This document shows, piece by piece, positions 53,160-61,612 of a DNA stretch of 64,000 nucleotides. The stretch is from a virus. The translations under genes were made by a program, and so were the position numbers. The notes under the pieces are model-generated. The model ran no database searches. It was not told where the DNA came from and saw only the letters and a program-made list of their open reading frames with translations. Location of the stretch: positions 1 to 64,000 of the IMG/VR virus record IMGVR_UViG_3300023174_000082; one strand, written 5' to 3'. Within the stretch, counting starts at the first letter, position 1, and the number at the start of each line of letters is the position of its first letter.

Positions 53160-53594
53160 TTACTCCAGTGGTCCTAGTATTTCAAATCCCGCCATGCTGG
53201 ATTTGTATAAGTGTGCTTGCTCAAGATACAGGTATTGGAACCCTCGAGCCTTGTAGATAGCACACTCTGCTTTCATTGTTTCAATTCCTAATCTCAACTT
53301 AGGATTGTTGTAGTTCCATGCAAATTGATCGCACAGTGCGTTATGATCATCATAGCGTTTGATTAACGAGAATGCAACCAATCGGTCATGGTCGTAGTAC
53401 CCAATCACATCAGTCATTGGATCTGTATATCTGCTGTCAAATATGGGCATTACACTTGCAAAATGTTTGTATTTGCAATAGTCTCTATAGATAGAGTTTA
53501 GCTGTTTGATATCAGGGTTAAACAAGTACTCCCACTTTACACTTGGTGTATAGTTGGTTTGGCTAAGATCAATTCGTGCAAACTGATAGCTCAT
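53160..53594 (-). CDS. GNAT-like acyl/aminoacyl transferase
   Basis: 144 residues. DVIGYYDHDRLVAFSLIKRYDDHNAL, then NPKLRLGIETMKAECAIYKARGFQYLYLEQAH: the beta-alpha-beta core of a GNAT fold, in particular the K-x2-G-x2-YLYL segment typical of the arginyl- and leucyl-tRNA-protein transferase branch. The usual acetyl-CoA P-loop (Q-x2-G-x-G/A) is not evident, which also fits the tRNA-dependent branch. Fold call is reasonable; the donor and acceptor are unknown. ATGA overlap with the upstream gene. Confidence 0.55.
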   Translation of the reverse strand: MSYQFARIDLSQTNYTPSVKWEYLFNPDIKQLNSIYRDYCKYKHFASVMPIFDSRYTDPMTDVIGYYDHDRLVAFSLIKRYDDHNALCDQFAWNYNNPKLRLGIETMKAECAIYKARGFQYLYLEQAHLYKSSMAGFEILGPLE

Positions 53595-54091
53595 CGTGGA
53601 TCCCGGCGATGTTGGAACAATCCAGTAAGATATTCTTCTGGCCAGTTGTGATAGAATCCCTTCTCAGCCATTGTTCGGGCCTTGGCATCAAGATCGCTGA
53701 GACTCTGCACCAACGCCAGTGCATATGTTCCTTGGTTCATACACACGCCGTTGATCATTTCTACATCTGAGGGATGGTCTTCTAGTGCAAGAAGATCCTT
53801 GCGTAGTAAAAATTCTTTGTTGGCAATCTTCAAACTGTCACTGAACAATTCATATGGCCATTCTACTGGATTGTATGCATAGATTACAACTTCCCATTTG
53901 CCCATACCCCAGTGTGCTTGATTTTTTAAATCAAAATAAGGATGCACACCCACTCGCACATCGTAGCTTTTTTTCATTCTTGCTGAGCGTGCGTATGGGC
54001 AAGGAGCCCAGCCTCCTAAAGCAGGATGTGGAACTTCCACAAAGTTCACAATCCAGTTTTCAATATCTTGAGTAACTGTTTCTATATCCAT
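53591..54091 (-). CDS. Unknown protein with GWAPCPYA motif
   Basis: 166 residues. PHPALGGWAPCPYARSARM near residue 22-40 is a distinctive conserved-looking motif with a single Cys; VRVGVHPYFDLKN and KWEVVIYAYNPVEWPYELF follow, then a helical C-terminus. No named family recognised. The ATG overlaps the stop of the frameshift extension as TAATG, so it is coupled to the chaperone-like product upstream. Soluble; no signal peptide. Confidence 0.6.
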   Translation of the reverse strand: MDIETVTQDIENWIVNFVEVPHPALGGWAPCPYARSARMKKSYDVRVGVHPYFDLKNQAHWGMGKWEVVIYAYNPVEWPYELFSDSLKIANKEFLLRKDLLALEDHPSDVEMINGVCMNQGTYALALVQSLSDLDAKARTMAEKGFYHNWPEEYLTGLFQHRRDPR

Positions 54092-54324
54092 TAGAAATAC
54101 GGCAATTTTGTTTTGTTGGTCGTTTCCATGTTTTCTTCAGCAATCTTGCTAATCATTTTTCTTTCAGTGAAACTTAGTGCCAGCACCTGATCGTAGGTGA
54201 GTCCGCCGCGCATCAACCAAGCCAATCTTAAACTGTTTGATCTAATTGCGTTGGCCTCCTGATCAAGGCTGTCAATGTACTCGCCAATTTCCTCTACTGG
54301 GAGGATCAGGAGGCGGCTTCGAAA
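54091..54324 (-). CDS. -1 frameshift extension of the gp26-like protein (no start codon of its own)
   Basis: A 77-codon frame in the -1 register, open from 54354 but with no ATG or GTG before residue 38 (an internal ATG in AWLMRGG). It reads EEIGEYIDSLDQEANAIRSN, LRLAWLMRGGLTYDQVLALS, FTERKMISKIAEENMETTNK, then TKLPYF and TAA. The RGG-T-Y-D and ER-x-I motifs are familiar from small proteins next to baseplate genes of T4-like phages. It joins the gp26-like frame at the slippery run 54330-54321 and would give a 353-residue fusion. The arrangement resembles the G/GT tail assembly chaperones. Confidence 0.7.
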   Translation of the reverse strand, partial: FRSRLLILPVEEIGEYIDSLDQEANAIRSNSLRLAWLMRGGLTYDQVLALSFTERKMISKIAEENMETTNKTKLPYF

Positions 54325-55151
54325 AAATTTGTAAGATCCAGATTCAGTGCTTGATCATGTTCGTGATTGCATTCACTGCAGGTGAGATGCACAGGTTTGA
54401 GTTCTGTACGATTGCGCAATTCAACTGCGTGATCTCTAACAGCAACAAAAATTTGACGATCGCAGTTTTGCAAAAATTCATCAATGTGCTCGGACTCTGA
54501 CACAACAGACTGTGGTGTACGAATTGCTGAAATTGAGTACTTGAGAGCTCGCATGGTCAGCTGAGTCAACGTTTTCATCACTTCGGCTAGTTTTTGTAAC
54601 TTGTCGTCTTCACTGAGTTCAGTATCCATGCTAATGTTGCGCATCATGCGTTGATTTTCAAATTGCTCAAGATTGATTTCGTTTTGTTTTTCATAACTCA
54701 TTGGATGAAAATAAATTTCCAAATCTCCATAAGTCACTGTGGCAGAAAAGTCAGGCATGGTCAACTGATCCAGTGCATTGCGCAAGTCTAACGCAAAACT
54801 CTCAATGTGTTTGCAAGCAGGACAAGTGGTTTCAATTTCAAGCTCGTGACCGTAGCTGGCAATACGAATAGCAACCAGGATAGAGTTTAAATCTGCCACA
54901 GGAGCATGCCAGGCATTTTTAATTGACGGCACACAACTGTGTATCACATTGACCACAGCTTGCCCGCTAAACAGTGCATCTGGCGTGCGATAGGTAATTT
55001 CGTCAATGGCTGTCATGGGATAAACAGGCAGCTCACCGTTTTGAGGCACGTCTAAGCTGCCTTCTGGCCAGTATTTGCCCTCGCTGGGCAACCGCAAGTA
55101 AATTGCTGGTTGTCTAAAAAATTGTCTAAGTGGATTGTGATTTTGGTTCAT
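54306..55151 (-). CDS. 26: Baseplate hub protein gp26-like; zero-frame product of a frameshift pair
   Basis: 281 residues. RQPAIYLRLPSEGKYWPEGS, then VYPMTAIDEITYRTPDALFSG and ADLNSILVAIRIASYGHELEIETTCPAC match the T4 baseplate hub family I associate with gp26. Two CxxC pairs (C110/C113 and CSEC near residue 259) probably bind zinc. It is longer than T4 gp26 (208 aa). The zero frame ends FFEAAS, eight codons after a canonical slippery heptamer. It is divergent from the tape measure gene, so the usual chaperone-then-tape measure order is kept in place but not in orientation. Confidence 0.78.
   Translation of the reverse strand: MNQNHNPLRQFFRQPAIYLRLPSEGKYWPEGSLDVPQNGELPVYPMTAIDEITYRTPDALFSGQAVVNVIHSCVPSIKNAWHAPVADLNSILVAIRIASYGHELEIETTCPACKHIESFALDLRNALDQLTMPDFSATVTYGDLEIYFHPMSYEKQNEINLEQFENQRMMRNISMDTELSEDDKLQKLAEVMKTLTQLTMRALKYSISAIRTPQSVVSESEHIDEFLQNCDRQIFVAVRDHAVELRNRTELKPVHLTCSECNHEHDQALNLDLTNFFEAAS
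54321..54330 (-). promoter_or_regulatory. Programmed -1 ribosomal frameshift slippery site
   Basis: On the minus strand the zero frame reads ACA AAT TTT TTC. This contains two overlapping X-XXY-YYZ heptamers, A-AAT-TTT and T-TTT-TTC. A -1 slip enters the open frame that runs to 54091; the zero-frame stop TGA is at 54308-54306. Downstream GC-rich bases (GCCGCCTCC with the GGAGGATC-like segment) may add structure, not proven. Confidence 0.7.
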
Positions 55152-55159
55152 AGTGTACC

Positions 55160-55167
55160 CATAAATA
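55160..55167 (+). promoter_or_regulatory. Late promoter-like box (CATAAATA) of the tape measure gene
   Basis: One mismatch to TATAAATA, 25 nt before the ATG at 55193, with ATAGGTG as ribosome site in the predicted leader. The same 41-nt divergent gap has TATAAGTA on the minus strand (55181-55174), a possible late box for the gp26-like gene. Confidence 0.45.
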
Positions 55168-55192
55168 TACTTCTACTTATAGGTGTTTTTCA

Positions 55193-58100
55193 ATGGCGGA
55201 CGTAAATCAAGCATCACAAGAAATGGCTGAAGTCATAGCACAAGTGTCTGACGACCTTAGACGTTTTGGGCGAGTTACCGAAGATACTCAAGCAGCACTG
55301 GCAGCTGGCAGTTTTCGCCGAGCAAAAGAACTTGACAAAGCCAGTGCGTTAACAGCAGGTGCGTTAGGAAATCTGGCAGGTGCAGGTCTAGCAGCCGGCA
55401 AAGCCATGTATGATGGCCAAAAAGGCGCCGCGGCATTTAACAGTTCACTTGACAGCATGAGCAAAGCAGTTACCGCAGCCGGTGCTGCGTTGACTTTCTT
55501 GGTTCCTGGCGGATTTTTAATCAAAGCTCTAATTGGCCTGGGCACAGCCGCAGTTGGCGCCAGTATTAAGATGACTCAAGCGGCCAACGACATGGCCGAC
55601 AATTTGTTCTCAGCCAATAGCAAAATGGCCAAATCTGGCCTGGCAGCATCAGATGGCATGACTGGCATATTCCGCGACGCCAAGAAGCTTGGCCTGAGCA
55701 TGAAAGAGTTGGGTGTATACACCAATGCAGTAGCAGCCAACAGCGCAGAATTGGCCTTGTTCAAGGGCACAGCATTTGAAGGACGTAAAGCATTTGCTGA
55801 CATTGGTGCGTCAATGAAGCCATTCCGCGCCAGCTTGGAAGGCGCAGGTATCAGTCTTGAAGATCAAATTGCAGGCACTGCTGGCTATTTGAGATTGCAA
55901 ACTCAAATAGGACAAAGTCAAAACAAAAGCACAACAGAACTAGCCAATGGTGCTAGAAAATATCTAGTTGAAATGGATGGACTCAGCAAGCTCACAGGCA
56001 TGCAACGTGAGGAGATGGAAAAACAAATGGAAGCTGCTAGAAGCGAGCAGCGTTTCCGGGCCAAACTAGATGCCATGCGAGCATCTGGAGATGCCCGACA
56101 AATTGCTGCTGCTGATAAGATGGAAAGAGCCAACATTCTTATCAGCAAACAAGCACCAGAGTTAGGACAAGCATTTAGAGATGCCAGTTCAGGTGTGCTC
56201 ACAAGTGATGCAGCAGTTAAAGGGCTGATTGGCACACAAGGCAAGCTGTTACAAGTGACTGATCAATTGGCAAATGGTCAAATTGACGAGTATCAAACGT
56301 TCAAACAGTTGGGTCAGGCTGCTGGACAGTTTGGTAAAGACATGAACTTTACAGCTCAGCTGGGCTTGCTGAATGATTTCAGCATTGATTATGCGCAGGC
56401 AATGAAAATTGGTATTGCCACAACAAAAGACACTTCTGAACTGGCTGCGTTAATTGCAGAAGAACAAAAGAAACAAATGGGCTCGCAGAATGACGCCAAC
56501 ACCAAGGCCATGGCTGATCTCAGAGAAAAACAACGCAATCTCAATGAGATGCTGGAAACTACAATAGCTAACCAGATGGGCACAGCTATATCAATGAGCA
56601 ACGCTCTAGCCAATGCCACAACACCTATTGCCACGGCATTTGACAGACTTGCACCATTGATGGAAAAATTCATAATCCAAATGACAAAACTCACCGACTT
56701 CTTGGCAGAAAAACTGGGATATATTGTTAACAAGAGTATTGATGTAGTAGAAGCCACACAAAAAGACGGCATGGGCGGATTTTACAGATCTGGTGGCAGT
56801 GAATTAGTTGGGTCTGGTGTTGGTGCAGTAGCTGGTGGAGTAAAAGGCGCAGCCATGGGTGCGGCTCTAGGTAGTGTGGTGCCAGTGCTTGGCACAGCTA
56901 TTGGTGCCGCCCTGGGCGGATTGGTTGGTGGTGTGGGTGGTTATTATGGGGGCAAGGTATTGGGTATGGGCGCTGATGCACTAGGTACCGCAGTAACTCC
57001 TCCTGGGCGTGCCGCCGGTGGTCCTGTCAGCAGACGAAATCCCTATATTGTGGGCGAGCGTGGCCCAGAACTCATGGTTCCTGAACAAGCAGGAAAAATT
57101 ATCAACAATGACAAACTAAGCAAGATGTTTGAGTCCATGGCTTCTTCTGTATCTTCAGGACAAGTTAGTGTTGATATGATATCTCAAGTGATGGGCAGCT
57201 CTGTAACTGTTGTAACCACAACCAATAGCGAACTGACTGACAATTTAAAAACTACACAAAACGTTGGCAACACATATCAAGCAATACTGAAATCTGTTGA
57301 CGAGCTAAATGACAAAACCAAAAAAACAACAGAGTCTGCAATTACAGCTCAACGAGAAACTCTAACAGACATACAACGCATTGAACGTTACACTGATCAA
57401 GACATGAAACGCACAAAAGAGTTTGTGGATTTTCATAAAAAATATCTTGACAGTATCACCCAGATATTGGGTGAAAACTTAGAGCTATTGCAAGAACAAT
57501 CAGAACAAAGTGGTTCTGCTGGTGCAGGCGGCGCTCCAGGCATGGGCGGAGGTACAGGACTGAAAATTCCAGCAGCGCCACCAGCCGGAGGCATGGGCGG
57601 AGGTACAGGGGTTAGGGCTGGCGGCGGCCAAGGCGTACAAGTTAAAAATCAAAACGATTTGTTGTCCATGGGTCTTAAATTTGATCCCAAACGTGATGTA
57701 CAAGCAGAAGGTGCGGCAATCAGTCCCAAGTTAATTGAGCTGGCCAAGAACGTTCAAAGTCTCATACCAGGATTTTCAGCATTCACAGGAATGAATGATC
57801 AGTACCACAACGAAAAGCATCCACGAAGCTTGCACGCCAAAGGTCAAGCCATGGACTTTGTGCTAAACAAAAAGCCCACAAAAGAAGAAGGTGAAAGCAT
57901 TGTTAGTTGGCTCAAACAGTCAGGAGCCAGTCTTGCCTTAGATGAATACAACAACGCTAATCAGCACACAACAGGCGGCCACTTCCATGCAGAAATTCCT
58001 GCATTTGGCGACGGAGGCATGGTAGACAAAGCCACACTGGCGTTGATTGGTGAAAAAGGTCCAGAAGCTGTGATTCCCATGGACGGCAAAGAAATTCCAC

Positions 58101-58645
58101 TGAATATATCCAAGCCAATTCCAATCAAGCTGGATCTCAAAGATGTATTTGCCGAAGGAGGCATTGGCCCAACATTTGGCGGCATGAACGAATACACTGG
58201 TTACAACATGGGCCACATGTCAACTGATTTGAGTGCAGTGAAAGAAATTGCTGCCAGCATGGGCGCCTTTGACAAAGCATCACAAACCATCACAGATCCA
58301 GCAACCTGGAAAGAAATTATAAATTCAGGCATTGCTATGAATTACGATCTTGGCATGGCCAAAATTGGTACTCAAATGGGAGACGGTATAGGACAAGAAA
58401 TGGCACAACGTCTGAATGACATTGTGGCTGAAAATGGTGTGAGTCAAAAGGAAGCATTTGATATCATGCGAACAGAGTTTGTAGAAGCCATGAAAACAAT
58501 CACAACAGAAATGTTCCAGAAAATGGCCAAAGAATCAGCCACACCAGAAACAGATGCGCTGATTGCTGGCATTGATGCGCTAATTGCCAAGCAGAGTGAA
58601 GCCAACGACATCAGCAAGAAGATACTCCAGGTGAGTGCAAACTAA
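55193..58645 (+). CDS. Tail tape measure-like protein with M15-type peptidase domain
   Basis: 1150 residues. Long helical stretches (about 1-470) and hydrophobic Ala/Gly segments (ALTFLVPGGFLIKALIGLG, about 95-120; the Gly-rich 530-590) fit a tape measure that sits inside the tail tube and inserts in the membrane. AAGGPVSRRNPYIVGERGPELMVP and GDGGMVDKATLALIGEKGPEAVIP are recurring tape measure motifs. Residues about 860-940 hold SLHAKGQAMDF and GGHFHAEI, the H-x6-D and H-x-H pattern of M15 D,D-carboxypeptidase-like zinc enzymes, so the protein may cut peptidoglycan during DNA entry. T4 gp29 is 590 aa and lacks this domain. Preceded by a late box. Confidence 0.8.
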   Translation: MADVNQASQEMAEVIAQVSDDLRRFGRVTEDTQAALAAGSFRRAKELDKASALTAGALGNLAGAGLAAGKAMYDGQKGAAAFNSSLDSMSKAVTAAGAALTFLVPGGFLIKALIGLGTAAVGASIKMTQAANDMADNLFSANSKMAKSGLAASDGMTGIFRDAKKLGLSMKELGVYTNAVAANSAELALFKGTAFEGRKAFADIGASMKPFRASLEGAGISLEDQIAGTAGYLRLQTQIGQSQNKSTTELANGARKYLVEMDGLSKLTGMQREEMEKQMEAARSEQRFRAKLDAMRASGDARQIAAADKMERANILISKQAPELGQAFRDASSGVLTSDAAVKGLIGTQGKLLQVTDQLANGQIDEYQTFKQLGQAAGQFGKDMNFTAQLGLLNDFSIDYAQAMKIGIATTKDTSELAALIAEEQKKQMGSQNDANTKAMADLREKQRNLNEMLETTIANQMGTAISMSNALANATTPIATAFDRLAPLMEKFIIQMTKLTDFLAEKLGYIVNKSIDVVEATQKDGMGGFYRSGGSELVGSGVGAVAGGVKGAAMGAALGSVVPVLGTAIGAALGGLVGGVGGYYGGKVLGMGADALGTAVTPPGRAAGGPVSRRNPYIVGERGPELMVPEQAGKIINNDKLSKMFESMASSVSSGQVSVDMISQVMGSSVTVVTTTNSELTDNLKTTQNVGNTYQAILKSVDELNDKTKKTTESAITAQRETLTDIQRIERYTDQDMKRTKEFVDFHKKYLDSITQILGENLELLQEQSEQSGSAGAGGAPGMGGGTGLKIPAAPPAGGMGGGTGVRAGGGQGVQVKNQNDLLSMGLKFDPKRDVQAEGAAISPKLIELAKNVQSLIPGFSAFTGMNDQYHNEKHPRSLHAKGQAMDFVLNKKPTKEEGESIVSWLKQSGASLALDEYNNANQHTTGGHFHAEIPAFGDGGMVDKATLALIGEKGPEAVIPMDGKEIPLNISKPIPIKLDLKDVFAEGGIGPTFGGMNEYTGYNMGHMSTDLSAVKEIAASMGAFDKASQTITDPATWKEIINSGIAMNYDLGMAKIGTQMGDGIGQEMAQRLNDIVAENGVSQKEAFDIMRTEFVEAMKTITTEMFQKMAKESATPETDALIAGIDALIAKQSEANDISKKILQVSAN

Positions 58646-58661
58646 CGGTAAATAAACAACC

Positions 58662-60431
58662 ATGGCAGAACCCAAACAACAAGGCTGGCGCAAATATTTC
58701 AAAGTTGCAGACACATCTGGAGTGATGAGTCCAATTTCTGGCAAAAATCAGTATGGACTACCCAACTACGGCAAAAACGACGGCACTGACTCGTTGATCA
58801 ACGATTTTACCTTTAGAAATTATGCCAGTAGACTGCCTGAAGTGTATTCAGGTCACCCCAACAGAGTAGAGCGTTACAACCAGTATGAGAACATGGACAT
58901 GGACTCAGAAATCAACGCCTGCTTGGACATTATTGCTGAGTTCTCCACACAAATTAATCAATCAAACGCCACCCCGTTTGACATTCAATACAACGAAACA
59001 CCCACAGACCACGAAGTTGACATCATTAAAAAACAACTGCAACAGTGGGTCAAGTTGAACAAGTTGGATCAGCGTATATTCAAACTGTTTCGCAACACCA
59101 TCAAGTATGGCGATCAAGTGTTTGTGCGTGACCCAGAAACGTTTGAAATGTACTGGGTTGACATGACCAAAGTTGCTAGAGTTATTGTGAACGAGTCAGA
59201 AGGCAAACGCCCTGAACAGTATGTTATCCGTGACATCAATCCCAACTTCCAGAACATGACTGTGGCAGCAAAAACTACCACAGACTACATGACCAATCCT
59301 GTGACAGGCTCAATATCTGGCGCAGCCAACTACACCATGCCCAATGGTGGCTCTGGTGGCGGTGTAGGCAACAGTCGCTTTATGACTGCCATGAATGAAA
59401 CATGTTTGGATGCCAAACATGTGGTACACATGAGTCTGAACGAAGGTTTAGACGTATTTTGGCCATTTGGGCGCAGTATACTAGAGCAAATTTACAAAGT
59501 ATTCAAGCAGAAAGAACTGCTAGAAGATTCAATTTTAATTTATCGTGTGAGCCGTGCTCCGGAGCGTAGAATCTTTAAAATTGACGTGGGCAACATGCCC
59601 AGCCACTTGGCCATGGCGTTTGTGGAACGTGTTAAAAACGAAATGCATCAACGACGAATCCCTACCATAACAGGTGGCGGAGCCAACATGATGGATTCGT
59701 CTTACAATCCACTTTCGATCAACGAAGACTACTTTTTCCCCCAGGGCCAAGACGGTCGTGGCTCATCAGTTGAGACATTGCCCGGCGGACAAAATCTAGG
59801 CGAAATTGACGATTTAAAGTATTTTAACAACAAAATGGCCCGTGGTTTGCGTGTGCCATCAAGCTATTTGCCCACTGGTCCAGACGACTCAGACCGTGCT
59901 TTTTCAGACGGAAAAGTAGGCACAGCCCTTATACAAGAGTACAGATTCAATCAATATTGCGAGCGTTTGCAAGGGCATATTTCACAAAAACTAGACGATG
60001 AATTCAAGATGTTCCTCAAATGGCGCGGGTTTAACATAGACTCTGGCCTGTTTAGTTTGAAGTTTTCTCCACCTCAAAACTTTGCAAGTTACCGTCAAAG
60101 TGAGTTGGACAACACAAGAATACAAGCATTTACACAGTTAGAACAACTGCCTTACATGAGCAAGCGTTTTATGTTGGAACGTTTCTTGGGATTGACTGAA
60201 GACGAAATCAAAGAAAACGAAGAGCTGTGGCGTGAAGAACGTGATCAGCCCGAAATGCAAAGTTCAGGTGGCGCCGACTTACGTTCTGTGGGTATTACTC
60301 CGGGCGGCATGGAAACTGATATCAACACAGGCGAAGAAATTGGACAAATGCAACAACCTGGCGCAGGTGAAATGGTTGGCCCGGGTGCTGCTCCGGGTGC
60401 TGCCCCAGGCGGAACTCCAGGCGGAGTATAA
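58662..60431 (+). CDS. 20: Portal vertex protein gp20
   Basis: 589 residues. ENMDMDSEINACLDIIAEFSTQ, KYGDQVFVRDPETF, then SILIYRVSRAPERRIFKIDVGNMP and the MARGLRVPSSYLPTGPDDSDRAFSDGKVGTALIQE region (cited in part) are core gp20 sequences. The dodecameric portal is the DNA entry gate and the nucleus for prohead assembly. Length is near that of T4 gp20 (524 aa). The C-terminal tail is Gly/Pro/Ala-rich and disordered. No Shine-Dalgarno; a GTAAATA-like box lies 7 nt before the ATG. First gene of the capsid block. Confidence 0.95.
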   Translation: MAEPKQQGWRKYFKVADTSGVMSPISGKNQYGLPNYGKNDGTDSLINDFTFRNYASRLPEVYSGHPNRVERYNQYENMDMDSEINACLDIIAEFSTQINQSNATPFDIQYNETPTDHEVDIIKKQLQQWVKLNKLDQRIFKLFRNTIKYGDQVFVRDPETFEMYWVDMTKVARVIVNESEGKRPEQYVIRDINPNFQNMTVAAKTTTDYMTNPVTGSISGAANYTMPNGGSGGGVGNSRFMTAMNETCLDAKHVVHMSLNEGLDVFWPFGRSILEQIYKVFKQKELLEDSILIYRVSRAPERRIFKIDVGNMPSHLAMAFVERVKNEMHQRRIPTITGGGANMMDSSYNPLSINEDYFFPQGQDGRGSSVETLPGGQNLGEIDDLKYFNNKMARGLRVPSSYLPTGPDDSDRAFSDGKVGTALIQEYRFNQYCERLQGHISQKLDDEFKMFLKWRGFNIDSGLFSLKFSPPQNFASYRQSELDNTRIQAFTQLEQLPYMSKRFMLERFLGLTEDEIKENEELWREERDQPEMQSSGGADLRSVGITPGGMETDINTGEEIGQMQQPGAGEMVGPGAAPGAAPGGTPGGV

Positions 60432-60434
60432 ATA
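60427..60434 (+). promoter_or_regulatory. T4-type late promoter box (TATAAATA) overlapping the portal stop
   Basis: Perfect TATAAATA that shares bases with the gp20 stop codon. Five nucleotides separate it from the ATG at 60440, so the expected +1 falls on the start codon. No Shine-Dalgarno. Confidence 0.6.
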
Positions 60435-60439
60435 TAAAC

Positions 60440-60658
60440 ATGCTCCTACAAGAATTTTGGAAAAAAGATCCTGAAGCCTATCAAGATCTATCGCAAGACA
60501 ACAGTCAACCGCAACTGGGTGATCTGCGCAAAACTCGCTTGACATTAAGACAGCTTAACAAGTTGAGAAAAATGAATGACGTCCGTGCATTCGAATACAA
60601 AGAAAAACTCAAACTAGTGCGACAACAGTACGCACCGCCTCCAGCCCCTGTGGCTTAA
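60440..60658 (+). CDS. Small prohead core-position protein (gp67 slot)
   Basis: 72 residues, charged and helical: FWKKDPEAYQDLSQ, then RKTRLTLRQLNKLRKMNDVRAFEYKEKLKLVRQQY and a short Pro/Ala tail. In T4 gp67 (80 aa) lies between gp20 and gp68/gp21 and is a minor prohead core protein; length and place agree. It is basic rather than acidic, unlike T4 gp67, so the identity rests on position only. Confidence 0.6.
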   Translation: MLLQEFWKKDPEAYQDLSQDNSQPQLGDLRKTRLTLRQLNKLRKMNDVRAFEYKEKLKLVRQQYAPPPAPVA

Positions 60659-60710
60659 TTGGCATTTATCGCCATTTTGACTCCTTAAACAGCAGAGTTT
60701 TTGGTTGTTA

Positions 60711-60718
60711 TGTAAATA
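60711..60718 (+). promoter_or_regulatory. Late promoter-like box (TGTAAATA) with ribosome site
   Basis: One mismatch to TATAAATA, 32 nt before the ATG at 60751. The predicted leader carries AGGAG at 60738-60741, conventional spacing. Likely drives core protein, gp21, gp22 and gp23. Confidence 0.45.
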
Positions 60719-60750
60719 ACAGCACACTTTACCTATAGGAGTTTTCCCTT

Positions 60751-61608
60751 ATGAACAAATTTGAACAGTTGATCGAATACGTGATCAACGACGAAGACCA
60801 AAAAGCTCGCGAGCTTTTCCATGACATCGTAGTGGCCAAAAGCCGCGAAATCTACGAAAATCTAATGCAAGAAGAGGCTGATGAAGACATCGACGAAGCA
60901 GCAGAAAAAGAAACTGATGACGAAGATCTTGACGAATCAGAAGAAATGGATGAAAGCGCCATGGGCGGCGACGCCAGCGACGACTTGATTGATGAAATTG
61001 AAGCCGACGAAGAACAAGACATGAGCATGGAAGGCGAAGAGTCTGACTCTGAGTTTGACGACGAAGCTGAAGAAGCTGGTGACGATCTTACTCACGACAT
61101 TGAAGACATGCACGACGAAGGCGGCAGCGATGAGCCTGCAACCAAAGATGACGTTATGAATCTAGAAGACAAACTAGATGAGTTGATGGCTGAATTTGAA
61201 GGCTTGATGGGCGGCGACGACATGGGCGACGGCGATGATTTTGGTGGAGACGAAGGCGGTGATGCCATTGAAATGGACGACACTGAAGAAATGATGCCTA
61301 TGGCCGAAGCATTGACATTGAAGGCAGCACCAAAGCCAGTTACCACTGAACAAGGTGACGGCAAAGCAGGTCCTGTAGCATTTAACTCAGGCGCAACTGG
61401 AATGGCCAGCAAGCCAGTACACACTGGTACCAGCATGGGTGGTGTGCATGACAGTTCCGCATATCGCAACACAGTAAAAGAACTTGGCGTAACTCCTACA
61501 CAAGATGCTGGAAAAAAAGCATTTAAATCAGCTGCTCCTGCTCCTGTAAAGAGCCAGGCCAGCGGTGTAAACACCAAGAGCCCACTTCCAAGTGGTCGTA
61601 AAGGTTAA
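60751..61608 (+). CDS. Acidic prohead core protein (gp68 position)
   Basis: 285 residues. N-terminus NKFEQLIEYVINDEDQKARELFHDIVVAKSREIYE is a helix pair typical of prohead core proteins in T4-like phages. Residues about 45-190 are extremely Asp/Glu-rich (EEQDMSMEGEESDSEFDDEAEEAGDD and further), and the last 90 are Pro/Ala/Lys/Thr-rich. Such acidic internal proteins fill the prohead and are cut by gp21. T4 gp68 is 141 aa; the expansion is the acidic tract. Follows a 92-nt gap with a late box. Confidence 0.7.
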   Translation: MNKFEQLIEYVINDEDQKARELFHDIVVAKSREIYENLMQEEADEDIDEAAEKETDDEDLDESEEMDESAMGGDASDDLIDEIEADEEQDMSMEGEESDSEFDDEAEEAGDDLTHDIEDMHDEGGSDEPATKDDVMNLEDKLDELMAEFEGLMGGDDMGDGDDFGGDEGGDAIEMDDTEEMMPMAEALTLKAAPKPVTTEQGDGKAGPVAFNSGATGMASKPVHTGTSMGGVHDSSAYRNTVKELGVTPTQDAGKKAFKSAAPAPVKSQASGVNTKSPLPSGRKG

Positions 61609-61612
61609 TTAG

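Noticed and set aside
61092-61577. 161-residue minus-strand frame opposite the acidic core protein
   Set aside because: Pro/Ser-rich antisense of an Asp/Glu/Gly-rich coding region; such mirror frames are a composition effect.
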